This document shows, in pieces, positions 39,603 to 48,306 of a stretch of DNA of 48,989 nucleotides. Below the pieces are notes generated by a model. The model did not search any database and had not been told where the DNA came from. It saw only the letters and a program-made list of their open reading frames with translations. Position 1 is the stretch's first letter. Each line of letters begins with the position of its first letter. Both the position numbers and the translations under genes were made by a program. This stretch comes from Solirubrobacteraceae bacterium. GTDB taxonomy: Bacteria > Actinomycetota > Thermoleophilia > Solirubrobacterales > Solirubrobacteraceae. The DNA lies in the NCBI GenBank assembly GCA_017882455.1, contig JADGPL010000023.1, positions 1 through 48,989 of the forward strand, in the 5' to 3' direction.

Positions 39603-40918
39603 GGGTCTCCATTCTCTCGCACTCGGGCCTCCATCGATTCGGCGTGCACCTCAAAGCCCTCCGCCCGCGCCAGCGGGGCGCCGGCCGCGGCCAGCTTGGC
39701 GGCGGCCGGGCCGATCCGCACCTCGGCCATCCGGCGGCGGAAGTGGCGGGGCGAGAGCTGGGAGGCGAAGCGCGCCGCTCCGCCGGTGGGCAGGACGTGG
39801 TTGGAGCCGGCCACGTAGTCGCCGAAGGCGGTGGCGCTCTGGGCGCCCACGAACAGGCAGCCCGCCGCGCGCACCGTGTGCGCGAGCGCCTCGACGTCGG
39901 CTCCGATCAGCTGCAGGTGCTCGGGCGCGAACGCGTTGGCGAGCTCCAGGGCCGCGCGGGCGCTGTCGAGCTGCAGGATCGCGAACTGAGCCTCGCCGAC
40001 GGTGGGACGTTCGAGAACGAGCCTCGAGAGCTCGCCCGCCAGGGCGTCGCAGACCTCGACGCTCGGCGAGACGGCGGCCACGAGGCTGCCCTCGCCGTGC
40101 TCGCCCTGGGCGAGCATGTCCAGGGCAGCCAGCTGGATCTCGTGCTGTCCGACCCCGACCTCGACCCCGGCGCCGAGCACGACAAGCAGATCGCTGGGTC
40201 CGGCGAAGCCGTCGATGCCGACGCTCGCGGACAGCTGGTGCTTGGCCTCCTGCACGTAGAGGTTGCCCGGACCGACGATCACGTCGACCGGCTCGACCGA
40301 CTCGGTCCCGTAGGCGAGCGCGGCGATCGCCTGGGCGCCGCCCATGCGGTAGACGCGCTCGACGCCGCACAGGCGGCAGGTGCCGAGGATCACGGGATCG
40401 ATCTGGCCGTCGCGTCCCGGCGGGGCGCACACGGCCACGTCGAGCACGCCGGCGGCGCGCGCGGTGACCACGCCCATGACCACGGTGCTCGGATAGGGCG
40501 CCCGGCCGCCCGGCACGTATACGGCGGCGCTCGACACGGGCACCTCGCGCAGCAGGATCCTCTGCCCCTGGGGCAGATCGACGGTGCGGTCGTGTCCCAC
40601 GCCCGCCTCGGCCACGAGCGCGACGTTGGCGATCGCGACCTGCAGCCCCGCGACGAGCTCCAGCGGAAGCTGCTTGATGGCCTCGTCGAGCTCCTCGGCC
40701 GAGACGCGCAACGGGCCTGGCTCGGCGCCGGCGGTGTCCAGCTCGCGCGTGTAGCGCCTGACGGCCTCCTCGCCCTCCAGGCGCACGGCCTCGAGGATCT
40801 CGCGCACGCGCTCGGCCACAGAGGCTCCGCCGGCGACCAGCGCGCGCACGTGGGTGGCGGCACCGGTGGGTCCGCCGAGGCGCTCCACCGCCTCCAGATC
40901 CAGGAGCTGCAGGCGCAT
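39599..40918 (-). CDS. hisD: histidinol dehydrogenase
   Basis: 439 residues; last two oxidations of histidine synthesis, zinc- and NAD-dependent. VYVPGGRAPYPSTVVMGVVT, GGAQAIAALAYGTESV, VDVIVGPGNLYVQEAKHQL, and GSNHVLPTGGAARFASQLSP are conserved. The ATG at 40918 leaves 2 bases to the hisG stop, and the open frame beyond it is ignored. Confidence 0.95.
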   Translation of the reverse strand: MRLQLLDLEAVERLGGPTGAATHVRALVAGGASVAERVREILEAVRLEGEEAVRRYTRELDTAGAEPGPLRVSAEELDEAIKQLPLELVAGLQVAIANVALVAEAGVGHDRTVDLPQGQRILLREVPVSSAAVYVPGGRAPYPSTVVMGVVTARAAGVLDVAVCAPPGRDGQIDPVILGTCRLCGVERVYRMGGAQAIAALAYGTESVEPVDVIVGPGNLYVQEAKHQLSASVGIDGFAGPSDLLVVLGAGVEVGVGQHEIQLAALDMLAQGEHGEGSLVAAVSPSVEVCDALAGELSRLVLERPTVGEAQFAILQLDSARAALELANAFAPEHLQLIGADVEALAHTVRAAGCLFVGAQSATAFGDYVAGSNHVLPTGGAARFASQLSPRHFRRRMAEVRIGPAAAKLAAAGAPLARAEGFEVHAESMEARVRENGDP

Positions 40919-40920
40919 CC

Positions 40921-41631
40921 TCAGGCGCCGGCGGTCTCGCGTCCAGCCGACTCGCGCTCGCGCGCGGGCGCGGTCCCGCGCAGCCGCGTGAGCAGATCGT
41001 CGATGGCGGCCGCCTTGAGCTTGTGGGAGACCGGGTTGGCGATCAGCCTGGCTGTGCACACCACGATCTCCTCGCGCACGACCAGGTTGTTCTCGCGCAG
41101 GGTGGTGCCGGTGGCGGTGAGGTCGACGATCGCCTCGACCATGCCCGTCAGGGGCGCGAGCTCGACGGAGCCCTTGACCTCGACGATCTCCGCCTGGCGG
41201 CCCGTCTCCTCGAGGTGGTGTGCGGCGATCCGCGGGTACTTGGTGGCCACGCGCATCACGCCCAGCCGGCGAAGGGCCTCGGCGGCCGGGTCGGGGCCGG
41301 CCTTGCTGGCGAGGACCATCGTGCAGCGGCCGTAACCGAGATCGAGCAGCTCGTAGACCTCGCGTCCGCCGTCGAGGGGATTGTGTGCCCGCCCACCCTG
41401 CTCGAGCAGCACGTCCTTGCCCGTCACGCCGAGGTCGGCGGCCCCGGCCTCGACATAGGTGGGCACGTCGGATGGACGCATCGTGATCACGCCGATGTCC
41501 TCGAACAGCAGCTTGCGGTCGTTCTTGCTGAGCTCCTCGGTATCGAGGCCGAGGCCGGCGAGAAGATCGACGGTGTCGCCGAAGAGGGCGCCGCGGGGGA
41601 CCGCGATCGTGAGGCCGTTGATCGGAGTCAT
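40921..41631 (-). CDS. hisG: ATP phosphoribosyltransferase, short form
   Basis: 236 residues; first step of histidine synthesis. LTIAVPRGALFGDTVDLLAG, ITMRPSDVPTYVEAGAADLG, VTGKDVL, and the PRPP loop EAIVDLTATGTTLRENNL are present. The C-terminal regulatory domain of the long form is absent, so the enzyme should need HisZ, encoded directly upstream with a four-base overlap. The end is a charged, probably disordered tail. Confidence 0.94.
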   Translation of the reverse strand: MTPINGLTIAVPRGALFGDTVDLLAGLGLDTEELSKNDRKLLFEDIGVITMRPSDVPTYVEAGAADLGVTGKDVLLEQGGRAHNPLDGGREVYELLDLGYGRCTMVLASKAGPDPAAEALRRLGVMRVATKYPRIAAHHLEETGRQAEIVEVKGSVELAPLTGMVEAIVDLTATGTTLRENNLVVREEIVVCTARLIANPVSHKLKAAAIDDLLTRLRGTAPARERESAGRETAGA

Positions 41632-42632
41632 GTGCGCCCGCCGCTCATCTCGCGCGCGAGCAGCGCTCCCGTTCCGCGCTCCTCCCCGGCGAGGGCGATG
41701 TGCAGGCGGTCCACGCCCAGCGCGAAGCCGACGGCCGGGAGCTGGCGCCCGAAGCGCCCGAGCAGCTCGTCGTAGCGTCCGCCACCGCCGATCGGGGCGC
41801 CGAGGGCGGGGTCGTAGACCTCGAACACGGCGCCGGTGTAGTAGCCGATGTTGCGCACCAGCCCGAGGTCGAGGATCACGCGATCGGCCACGGCTCTCTC
41901 GAGCAGCTCGTGGACCTGGCGCAGGCCGGTGACCGCGCTGTCGGCCTCGGCGGGCGCGCCGGCCAGGATCTCGGGGCCGCCGCGGCGCTGGGGCACGCTC
42001 AGCAGCAGCTCGATGGCCTCGCCGGCGAGGCCGGACTCGGCCAGGGCCTGCTCGAGCCCCACGAAGTCACGCAGCACGAGCGAGTCCAGGAGGGTGGGGC
42101 GAAGCTCCTCGGGCACCCGCAGGCTGGCCATCAGCGCGGGGAACAGCGAGGCGTCGCCGAGGCCGATCCGGTAGTCCTTCAGTCCGGTGGCGTCGAGGGC
42201 GTGGCAGAGCACGGTCAGCGCCTCGGCCGTGCCGTGCGGTGCCGGTGCGCCGATCAGCTCGATCCCGGCCTGCAGCAGCTCGCGCGGCTGGCCGCGCTGC
42301 GGGCGCACGCCTCGGTAGCAGTGGGCGAAGTAGCAGAAGCGCAGGGGCGGCTCGCTGGAGGCGTAGCGGCTGGCGACCACGCGGGCGATCGGCACGGTCA
42401 TGTCCGAGCGCAGCACGAGCACCGCGCCGGACTCGTCGAAGACGCGGTAGGCGGGCTGGGCTTCGGCCATGTCGGCGCGCGCGAGCACGGACTCGTACTC
42501 CAGCGCCGGGGTGTAGACCTCGCCGTAGCCGTGGCGCTCGAAGACCGAGAGCAGCGTGGCGGTGATGGCGCGCACCTCGCGCGTCTCGTCTGGAAGCACG
42601 TCGCGCGTGCCGCTGGGGATCGGGTGGATCAT
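41628..42632 (-). CDS. hisZ: ATP phosphoribosyltransferase regulatory subunit (HisZ)
   Basis: 334 residues. Looks like the catalytic core of histidyl-tRNA synthetase: PIPSGTRDVLPDETREVRAI, GYGEVYTPALEYE, LVLRSDMTVPIARVVASRY, FCYFAHCYRGVRPQRGQPRE, GYYTGAVFEVYDPALGAPIG, GGGRYDELLG. There is no anticodon-binding domain, which marks HisZ rather than HisS. Activates and feedback-regulates short HisG next door. The ATG lies 13 bases after the murA stop; a GTG/ATG further up would overlap murA. Confidence 0.88.
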   Translation of the reverse strand: MIHPIPSGTRDVLPDETREVRAITATLLSVFERHGYGEVYTPALEYESVLARADMAEAQPAYRVFDESGAVLVLRSDMTVPIARVVASRYASSEPPLRFCYFAHCYRGVRPQRGQPRELLQAGIELIGAPAPHGTAEALTVLCHALDATGLKDYRIGLGDASLFPALMASLRVPEELRPTLLDSLVLRDFVGLEQALAESGLAGEAIELLLSVPQRRGGPEILAGAPAEADSAVTGLRQVHELLERAVADRVILDLGLVRNIGYYTGAVFEVYDPALGAPIGGGGRYDELLGRFGRQLPAVGFALGVDRLHIALAGEERGTGALLAREMSGGRT

Positions 42633-42645
42633 TGCGACCCCGAGA

Positions 42646-43944
42646 TTACGCGTGTACGGGCTCCGTGGCCACGCGCTCGATGCGTGCGCCCAGTTCGCGC
42701 AGGCGCTCGTCGATGCGCTCATAGCCACGGTCGATCTGGCGGATGTTGCCGATCTCGCTGCGCCCCTCGGCGCACAGCGCGGCGAGCAGGATGGCCATGC
42801 CGGCGCGGATGTCGGGCGACTCGACGCGCTCGCCGCGCAGCCGGCGCGGGCCGGTGACGATCGCGCGGTGGGGATCGCACATGACGATGTCGGCGCCCAT
42901 CAGGATCAGCTTGTCGGTGAAGATCAGGCGATTCTCGAACATCCACTCGTGCACGAGGATCGATCCCTCGGCCTGGGTGGCCAACGCGAGCGCGATCGAG
43001 GTCAGATCGGCGGGGAACGCGGGCCAGGGGCCGTCCTGGATCTTGCTCTTGTACTCGCCCACGTCGGCCTGTACCACGAGCCTCTGGCCTCCCGGTACGA
43101 CCACGTCGTTGCCGTCGAGCTCCGATCGCAGCCCCACGCGTTCGAACACGAGGCGAATCATGCGCAGGTCGCCCGGGACCGTGTCCTTGATGCGAAGCTC
43201 GCCGCCGGTGACGCCGGCGAGCGCCATGAAGCTGCCGATCTCGATGTGGTCGGGGGCGATCTGGTGCTCGCAGCCGTGCAGGCGCTCGGCGCCGTTGACG
43301 GTGAGCAGGTTGGAGCCGATGCCCTGGATGTCGGCGCCCATCTTCACGAGCATGCGCGCGAGATCCTGGACGTGGGGCTCGCAGGCGGCGTTTCCGATCA
43401 CGGTGGCGCCAGGCGTGAGGGCCGCGGCCATCAGGGCGTTCTCGGTGGCCATCACGGATGGCTCGTCCATGAACACGTCGGTGGGCTTGAGACCGAGCGG
43501 GGCGCTGAGGACGATCTCGCGGCCGCAGTCGGCGCTGGCGCCCATCGCGCGGAAGGCGTCCAGGTGCGGGTCCAGGCGCCGGCGCCCGATGACATCGCCT
43601 CCGGGGGGCGGCATGACCGCGCGACGGAAGCGCGCCAGCAATGGGCCGGCGAGCAGGAACGACGCCCTGATCAGCTCGGCCAGGTCGCGCTCGATCTCGA
43701 CCTCGCTGACGTGGGCTGCGCACAGAGCCAGCTCGTTGGGTCCGCGCCAGGTGACCTGCACTCCGATCGCGCGCAGGATCTCGAGCATCGCCTCCACGTC
43801 GCGGATGCGGGGCACGTTGCGCACGATCACCTCGTCCTCTGTGAGGACGCTGGAGGCGAGGATCGGCAGAGCACCGTTCTTGTTCCCGGCCGGAACCAGG
43901 GTGCCGGAAAGCGGTACGCCGCCTTCGATGACGAACTTCTCCAT
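42646..43944 (-). CDS. murA: UDP-N-acetylglucosamine 1-carboxyvinyltransferase with Asp in place of the catalytic Cys
   Basis: 432 residues; first committed step of peptidoglycan synthesis. FVIEGGVPLSGTLVPAGNKN at the start; ELIRASFLLAGPLLARF; DEPSVMATENALMAAALTPG; HYG-type later loops as in GGELRIKDTVP. The active-site loop reads PPPGGDVIGRRRLD; the residue at position 117 is Asp where fosfomycin-sensitive enzymes have Cys, as in M. tuberculosis MurA (Asp117). The ATG at 43944 gives the family start; an upstream ATG with GGAGAG nearby would add about 20 residues. Likely co-transcribed with hisZ. Confidence 0.94.
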   Translation of the reverse strand: MEKFVIEGGVPLSGTLVPAGNKNGALPILASSVLTEDEVIVRNVPRIRDVEAMLEILRAIGVQVTWRGPNELALCAAHVSEVEIERDLAELIRASFLLAGPLLARFRRAVMPPPGGDVIGRRRLDPHLDAFRAMGASADCGREIVLSAPLGLKPTDVFMDEPSVMATENALMAAALTPGATVIGNAACEPHVQDLARMLVKMGADIQGIGSNLLTVNGAERLHGCEHQIAPDHIEIGSFMALAGVTGGELRIKDTVPGDLRMIRLVFERVGLRSELDGNDVVVPGGQRLVVQADVGEYKSKIQDGPWPAFPADLTSIALALATQAEGSILVHEWMFENRLIFTDKLILMGADIVMCDPHRAIVTGPRRLRGERVESPDIRAGMAILLAALCAEGRSEIGNIRQIDRGYERIDERLRELGARIERVATEPVHA

Positions 43945-44206
43945 GAGCTGTGGGCGCCTGCGACCCAGCATCGGCCCGCCGGTGTGGCGCTTGGCAAGCG
44001 TAACAGCCATCTCTCCAGTCAAGTTCGAGCCGCCGGACGAACGCCCTGCCTGGGCTGGCGAAGCGGTCGGCTCTCCCGCGAATCGGCGGCCCATCTGCAA
44101 CACTCATTGCAGCGGCGGAGGCGCTGGATCGGCTTCGCAGAGCCAGATCTCCGCGCCACGACCGGTACGTACACACGTTCGCTGCGCTTCCGTCCGCAGC
44201 CACTCG
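43945..44206. other. divergent control region between murA and a small plus-strand gene
   Basis: About 260 bases without a supported gene. It presumably holds the murA-his operon promoter on the minus strand (a TTGACT at roughly 44025 and TACGCT downstream of it are possible but too close together), and the leaderless promoter of the next gene. Confidence 0.4.
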
Positions 44207-44212
44207 TAGCTT
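44207..44212 (+). promoter_or_regulatory. -10 element, probable leaderless start
   Basis: TAGCTT followed by 8 bases and the ATG at 44221, the same element and spacing as at the EamA-like gene. Confidence 0.4.
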
Positions 44213-44220
44213 ACGAACAC

Positions 44221-44529
44221 ATGTTCTCCCCCAAAAGGACATCCAAGCTGGGGCAGCGCGCGCTCGATGCGCTTGGCCTCGTTCGCTCCTTCCTGTTGCT
44301 CGAGGACGACTACGACGTCGACTGGGAGGTCGACCAGGAGGAGCGCTTCGAGGTGGATCATCCGCATCGGGCCGCGCTGCGGCGGGGCGCGGTCGCCGAG
44401 CGGCTCGCGCACAGGCGCCCAGGGCAGCTCGAGGCGCCGCCGCAGGTGTGCATCTCCCCCATCGCTCGCAACGGCTCGGCCCGTGGGCGCGTCGTGGCGC
44501 GCCGTGCGGACTCAGCGCACAGCCGCTGA
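44221..44529 (+). CDS. small protein of unknown function
   Basis: 102 residues. MFSPKRTSKLGQRALDALGL is followed by an acidic patch (LLLEDDYDVDWEVDQEERFE) and a basic C-terminal half (ALRRGAVAERLAHRRPGQLE, ending RGRVVARRADSAHSR). No family recognised. Codon third positions are almost all G or C, which supports this frame over the opposite-strand one. Followed after 10 bases by the glyoxalase-like gene, so probably bicistronic with it. Confidence 0.6.
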   Translation: MFSPKRTSKLGQRALDALGLVRSFLLLEDDYDVDWEVDQEERFEVDHPHRAALRRGAVAERLAHRRPGQLEAPPQVCISPIARNGSARGRVVARRADSAHSR

Positions 44530-44539
44530 CAGGACCGCC

Positions 44540-44962
44540 GTGAAGCAGCGCCTCACAGTCCTCACGCTCGGAGTCTCGGATCTCACGCGTTCCCGTTGCT
44601 TCTATGAAGCGCTCGGCTGGCGCAGCGACAGCCCGCCCGAGATCGACGTCGCCTTCTTCCAATCCGGAGGCATGGTCGTGGCTCTGTGGGATCGCGCGAA
44701 CGTCGCTGCCGACAACGGCCTGGAGCTCGGGAGCGGCTTTGGCGGCGTGAGCCTCGCCCACAATGTGGCAAGCGACGCGGAGGTCGATGTGGTCCTGGCC
44801 GAGGCGGCCGCAGCGGGCGCACGGATCACCAAGCAGCCCGCACCGACGTTCTGGGGCGGGTACTCGGGGGTGTTCCTCGACCCTGACGGCCACCCGTGGG
44901 AGGTCGCTCACAACCCGCACTGGATCCTCATGGACGACGGTGACGTGATCCTGCCGGATTAA
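44540..44962 (+). CDS. glyoxalase/bleomycin resistance (VOC) family protein
   Basis: 140 residues from a GTG with AGGA upstream. VOC fold: LTVLTLGVSDLTRSRCFYEA, GWRSDSPPEIDVAFFQSGGM, LAHNVASDAEVDVVLAEAAA, and the C-terminal GGYSGVFLDPDGHPWEVAHN with the metal-ligand Glu. The expected N-terminal His is replaced (TLGVSDL), so it may lack a metal, as many uncharacterised VOC proteins do. Last gene before the rRNA operon, which it meets head-on. Confidence 0.85.
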   Translation: MKQRLTVLTLGVSDLTRSRCFYEALGWRSDSPPEIDVAFFQSGGMVVALWDRANVAADNGLELGSGFGGVSLAHNVASDAEVDVVLAEAAAAGARITKQPAPTFWGGYSGVFLDPDGHPWEVAHNPHWILMDDGDVILPD

Positions 44963-45010
44963 CGACGACGGACCGCCTGGTGGCGGCCCGGGTCTTGCTT
45001 CTGGAAGTAA

Positions 45011-45125
45011 ACCGGCGGCGTCCTACTCTCCCAGGCCCTTGCGGGCCAAGTACCATCGGCGCTGAGGGGCTTAACTGCTCTGTTCGGAATGGGAAGAGGT
45101 GTTTCCCCCTCGCTAAAGCCACCGG
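45011..45125 (-). rRNA. rrf: 5S ribosomal RNA
   Basis: Minus-strand sequence CCGGTGGCTTTAGCGAGG...CACCTCTTCCCATTCCGAAC...GGGAGAGTAGGACGCCGCCGG matches the 5S consensus with pairing ends. About 115 nt. It follows the 23S gene after a 90-base spacer. Confidence 0.95.
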
Positions 45126-45344
45126 AAAAGGTCGAGAGACCACGCCTCCCGGTCCTTCAAAACTGCACAGCGCCACAGCGGGTATCGACACCCCTTTCGG
45201 GGATCAAAAAAATCCGTCAAGCCCTCGACCCATTAGTACCGGTCTCCTTCAGACGTTGCTGTCCTTACAGATCCGGCCTATCAACCTGGTGGTCTACCAG
45301 GGGTCTTACTCCCTCTAGGGGATGGGAGAGTTCATCTCGAGGCC

Positions 45345-45377
<33 letters not shown>

Positions 45378-45508
45378 GATCCACACGTAGCTAGCCTGCT
45401 ATGCCCTTGGCAGGACAACAGATACACCAGAGGTGCGTTCATCCCGGTCCTCTCGTACTAGGGACAAATCCTCTCAACTCTCCAACGCCCACGGCAGATA
45501 GGGACCGA

Positions 45509-45789
45509 CAGTTTTGTTACTCACGCGCAGAATCGTGCGCGCGGGCCAGGACATTTCTGCCTGACTCTGCATGTCGCCATGCAGCTCGGACTATATCTTC
45601 GCGGAGGCATCACTCTCCGTGTTCGGCATATAGTCTCTGAGGATTCTGGACTGCTGAACAAGCAATCCAGCCTTTCCTGCTGATTGTCCGCACCGGACGC
45701 ATTTTCACTGCCTCTTGACGAGGCGAGTAGCGCCGGATACTCGGAGTTTCCAGCATATAGCCGAATTTATAGACAGCAACGGTAAATTT
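45509..45789 (-). mobile_element. group I intron A, inserted after 23S position 2604, ORF-less
   Basis: 281 nt between ...GAGACAGT and TCGGTCCC on the minus strand. The 5' exon ends in U and the intron in G, as group I splicing requires. Core elements: GTGCGGACAATCAGCAGG (P4-P5 region, 45671-45696) and the P7 strands CTCAGAGACTATATGCCG (45624-45642) and AAGATATAGTCCG (45587-45599). No endonuclease frame. Confidence 0.9.
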
Positions 45790-45857
<68 letters not shown>

Positions 45858-45867
45858 GCAACTCCAC

Positions 45868-45906
<39 letters not shown>

Positions 45907-45932
45907 GGCCGTCGATGTGGACTCTTGGGCCC

Positions 45933-45975
<43 letters not shown>

Positions 45976-46130
45976 CGGCACTTCCACTTGCTACCGCCGG
46001 ATCACTAAGACCTGCTTTCGCACCTGCTCGACTTGTCAGTCTCGCAGTCAAGCTCCCTTAATACCTTTACGCTCTACACACGATTTCCAACCGTGATGAG
46101 GGAACCTTTGTGCGCCTCCGTTACATTTTG

Positions 46131-46163
<33 letters not shown>

Positions 46164-46444
46164 GAACTGTCCAGCACCCGGATTCACGGAGTGCTGTTAG
46201 AAATCCAATACACCAAGGGTGGTATCTCAAGGTTGGCTCCACGCCGGCCGCAACCAGCGCTTCAAAGCCTCCCACCTATCCTGAGCGAAGTGCACCGAAC
46301 TCCAATACCAAGTTGTAGTAAAGGTTCACGGGGTCTTTCCGTCTAGCCGCGGGTACTCGGCATCTTCACCGAGACTGCAATTTCACCGAGCTCCTCGTTG
46401 AGACAGCGCTGAAGTCGTTACGCCATTCGTGCAGGTCGGAACTT

Positions 46445-47168
46445 CACGTGTTCTCTCGTTATCCGAGAGCGCAGACTATCCCTTCACCTCACCAAGCACC
46501 TTTAGGAGCGTGGCTTCCGAGTGGCGTCGCTTTCCCAGATTCATCTGGTAGGCGATGCCAACGATCTCTCGCAAACCGACGCGCTGCAGATGGTCTCCTT
46601 GCTCGACCATCCGGCATACGTGCGAAAAGCCTGCACAGCTCTTCGCCTTGTATCCCCTCAAGGGGAAGCGCTCAAAGTGCGGCAGGATGACTCCGATGAG
46701 ATCTCCAATTGATCGCACCTCGTACTTGAAGGTGCGGTCTCCTTTCGACTCTCGGATCCAGCCACAACCAAAGAACGTTTGCAGATCTTCCAGTAGTCCT
46801 AGGTCCTTCTCGTTGAGCGAGAGCGAAAACGAGGGCCTCACCTCGAGGCCGGTTCGTAGCTTCGCCCGGAGGGCGAAAGAGACGCAAAAGCATCCCTCAC
46901 CGTCCGTAAGACCTGTGACAAACCAGGGATCCAGCGGTACTGCTACTCCATAGGCGCCCTGTCTTTCGATGAGGGCCGGCGTATTGCGCGTCACATAGAT
47001 TTTCGGAATCTCCGAAGCGTGACACGCCTCTCCTTTCGGATCAGTCGTTAGGGGGTCACTAGGACTTCCCTCGGGATTGCCCGCTGCCACTTTGGCAGGG
47101 AGGGTTTCCCCGATATGAGCCGGTTCTCGACCGTCTCTCGCGAGACGGCGGGGCAAGTGTTGTTGCTT
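46445..47168 (-). mobile_element. group I intron B at 23S position 1951, encoding a LAGLIDADG protein
   Basis: 724 nt between GTCGGGT and AAGTTCCG. U at the 5' exon end and G at the intron end fit group I. The 5' part has AGTGGCAGCGGGCAATCC then CGAGGGAAG, a P4/P5-type core unlike the sequence in introns A, C and D. GGATAGTCTGCGC near the 3' end may be the P7 second strand. The 1951 site is a known intron site in bacteria (for example Coxiella). Confidence 0.88.
46476..46994 (-). CDS. LAGLIDADG homing endonuclease in intron B
   Basis: 172 residues from a GTG at 46994; the frame stays open upstream through the 5' splice site to a TTG in the exon at 47177 (233 codons), but that part is intron core and not protein-like. 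The single LAGLIDADG motif is WFVTGLTDGEGCFCVSF. LQTFFGCGWIRESKGDRTFK and LIGVILPHFERFPLRGYKAK, then VGLREIVGIAYQMN follow the LAGLIDADG_1 family, which works as a homodimer. Presumed target: the intron-free 23S site around position 1951. Lower GC and codon use unlike the neighbouring genes. Confidence 0.88.
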   Translation of the reverse strand: MTRNTPALIERQGAYGVAVPLDPWFVTGLTDGEGCFCVSFALRAKLRTGLEVRPSFSLSLNEKDLGLLEDLQTFFGCGWIRESKGDRTFKYEVRSIGDLIGVILPHFERFPLRGYKAKSCAGFSHVCRMVEQGDHLQRVGLREIVGIAYQMNLGKRRHSEATLLKVLGEVKG

Positions 47169-47188
47169 ACCCGACAAGGAATTTCGCT

Positions 47189-47936
<748 letters not shown>

Positions 47937-47950
47937 ACCTTAGGACCGTT

Positions 47951-48306
47951 CCTTACTGTTACGACTCGGAAAGCTTCTCCGAGCGGTCGGCACATTTCTG
48001 GCCGACTCTCATGGTCGCCCATGAGAGCGGACTATCTCATCCCACTCTCGGTCTGGAGAGCAGGCTCGGCGTATAGTCTCTGAGGATTCGCAACGCCGTA
48101 AACGCTGAGCCAAGACACCGCCAAAGCGGTTGACCGTCCTGGATCAACTGGACACTGCGTCTTTCCTGCTGATTGTCCGCACCCGGCACATTTTCACGGT
48201 ACCGCCCACCTGTGCCCCGAATGGGGTACTTGGGACGGAACTCGTAGTGCGGGATACTCGGATGTTCCAGCATATAGCCGAGTTTTACAACTACCTCGGT
48301 CAACTG
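47951..48306 (-). mobile_element. group I intron D at 23S position 1917, ORF-less
   Basis: 356 nt between CCGTAACTAT and AACGGTCC, ending in G. Core: GTGCGGACAATCAGCAGGAA (48161-48186), P7 strands CCTCAGAGACTATACGCC (48068-48085) and GAGATAGTCCG (48028-48038). Close in sequence to intron C in its first 130 nt. The 1917 site is known from Coxiella. No plausible endonuclease frame. Confidence 0.9.

Noticed and set aside
44104-44412. 102-codon minus-strand frame opposite the small plus-strand gene
   Set aside because: Third-position GC and codon use favour the plus-strand frame at 44221-44529; no family resemblance in either.
44964-44995. GC-rich hairpin between the glyoxalase-like gene and 5S as an intrinsic terminator
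   Set aside because: The stem (GGACCGCC against GGCGGCCC) has one mismatch and no U-tract follows on either strand; it may still be a weak bidirectional stop.
45126-45215. CCCC-GAAA-GGGG hairpin and T-run between 23S and 5S as a terminator
   Set aside because: The T-run lies on the wrong side of the hairpin for minus-strand transcription, and 5S must be read through; more likely an rRNA processing structure.
48037-48303. 88-codon minus-strand frame across intron D
   Set aside because: It crosses the intron core (the NQQER-like stretch is the P5 region) and has no LAGLIDADG or GIY-YIG motif.
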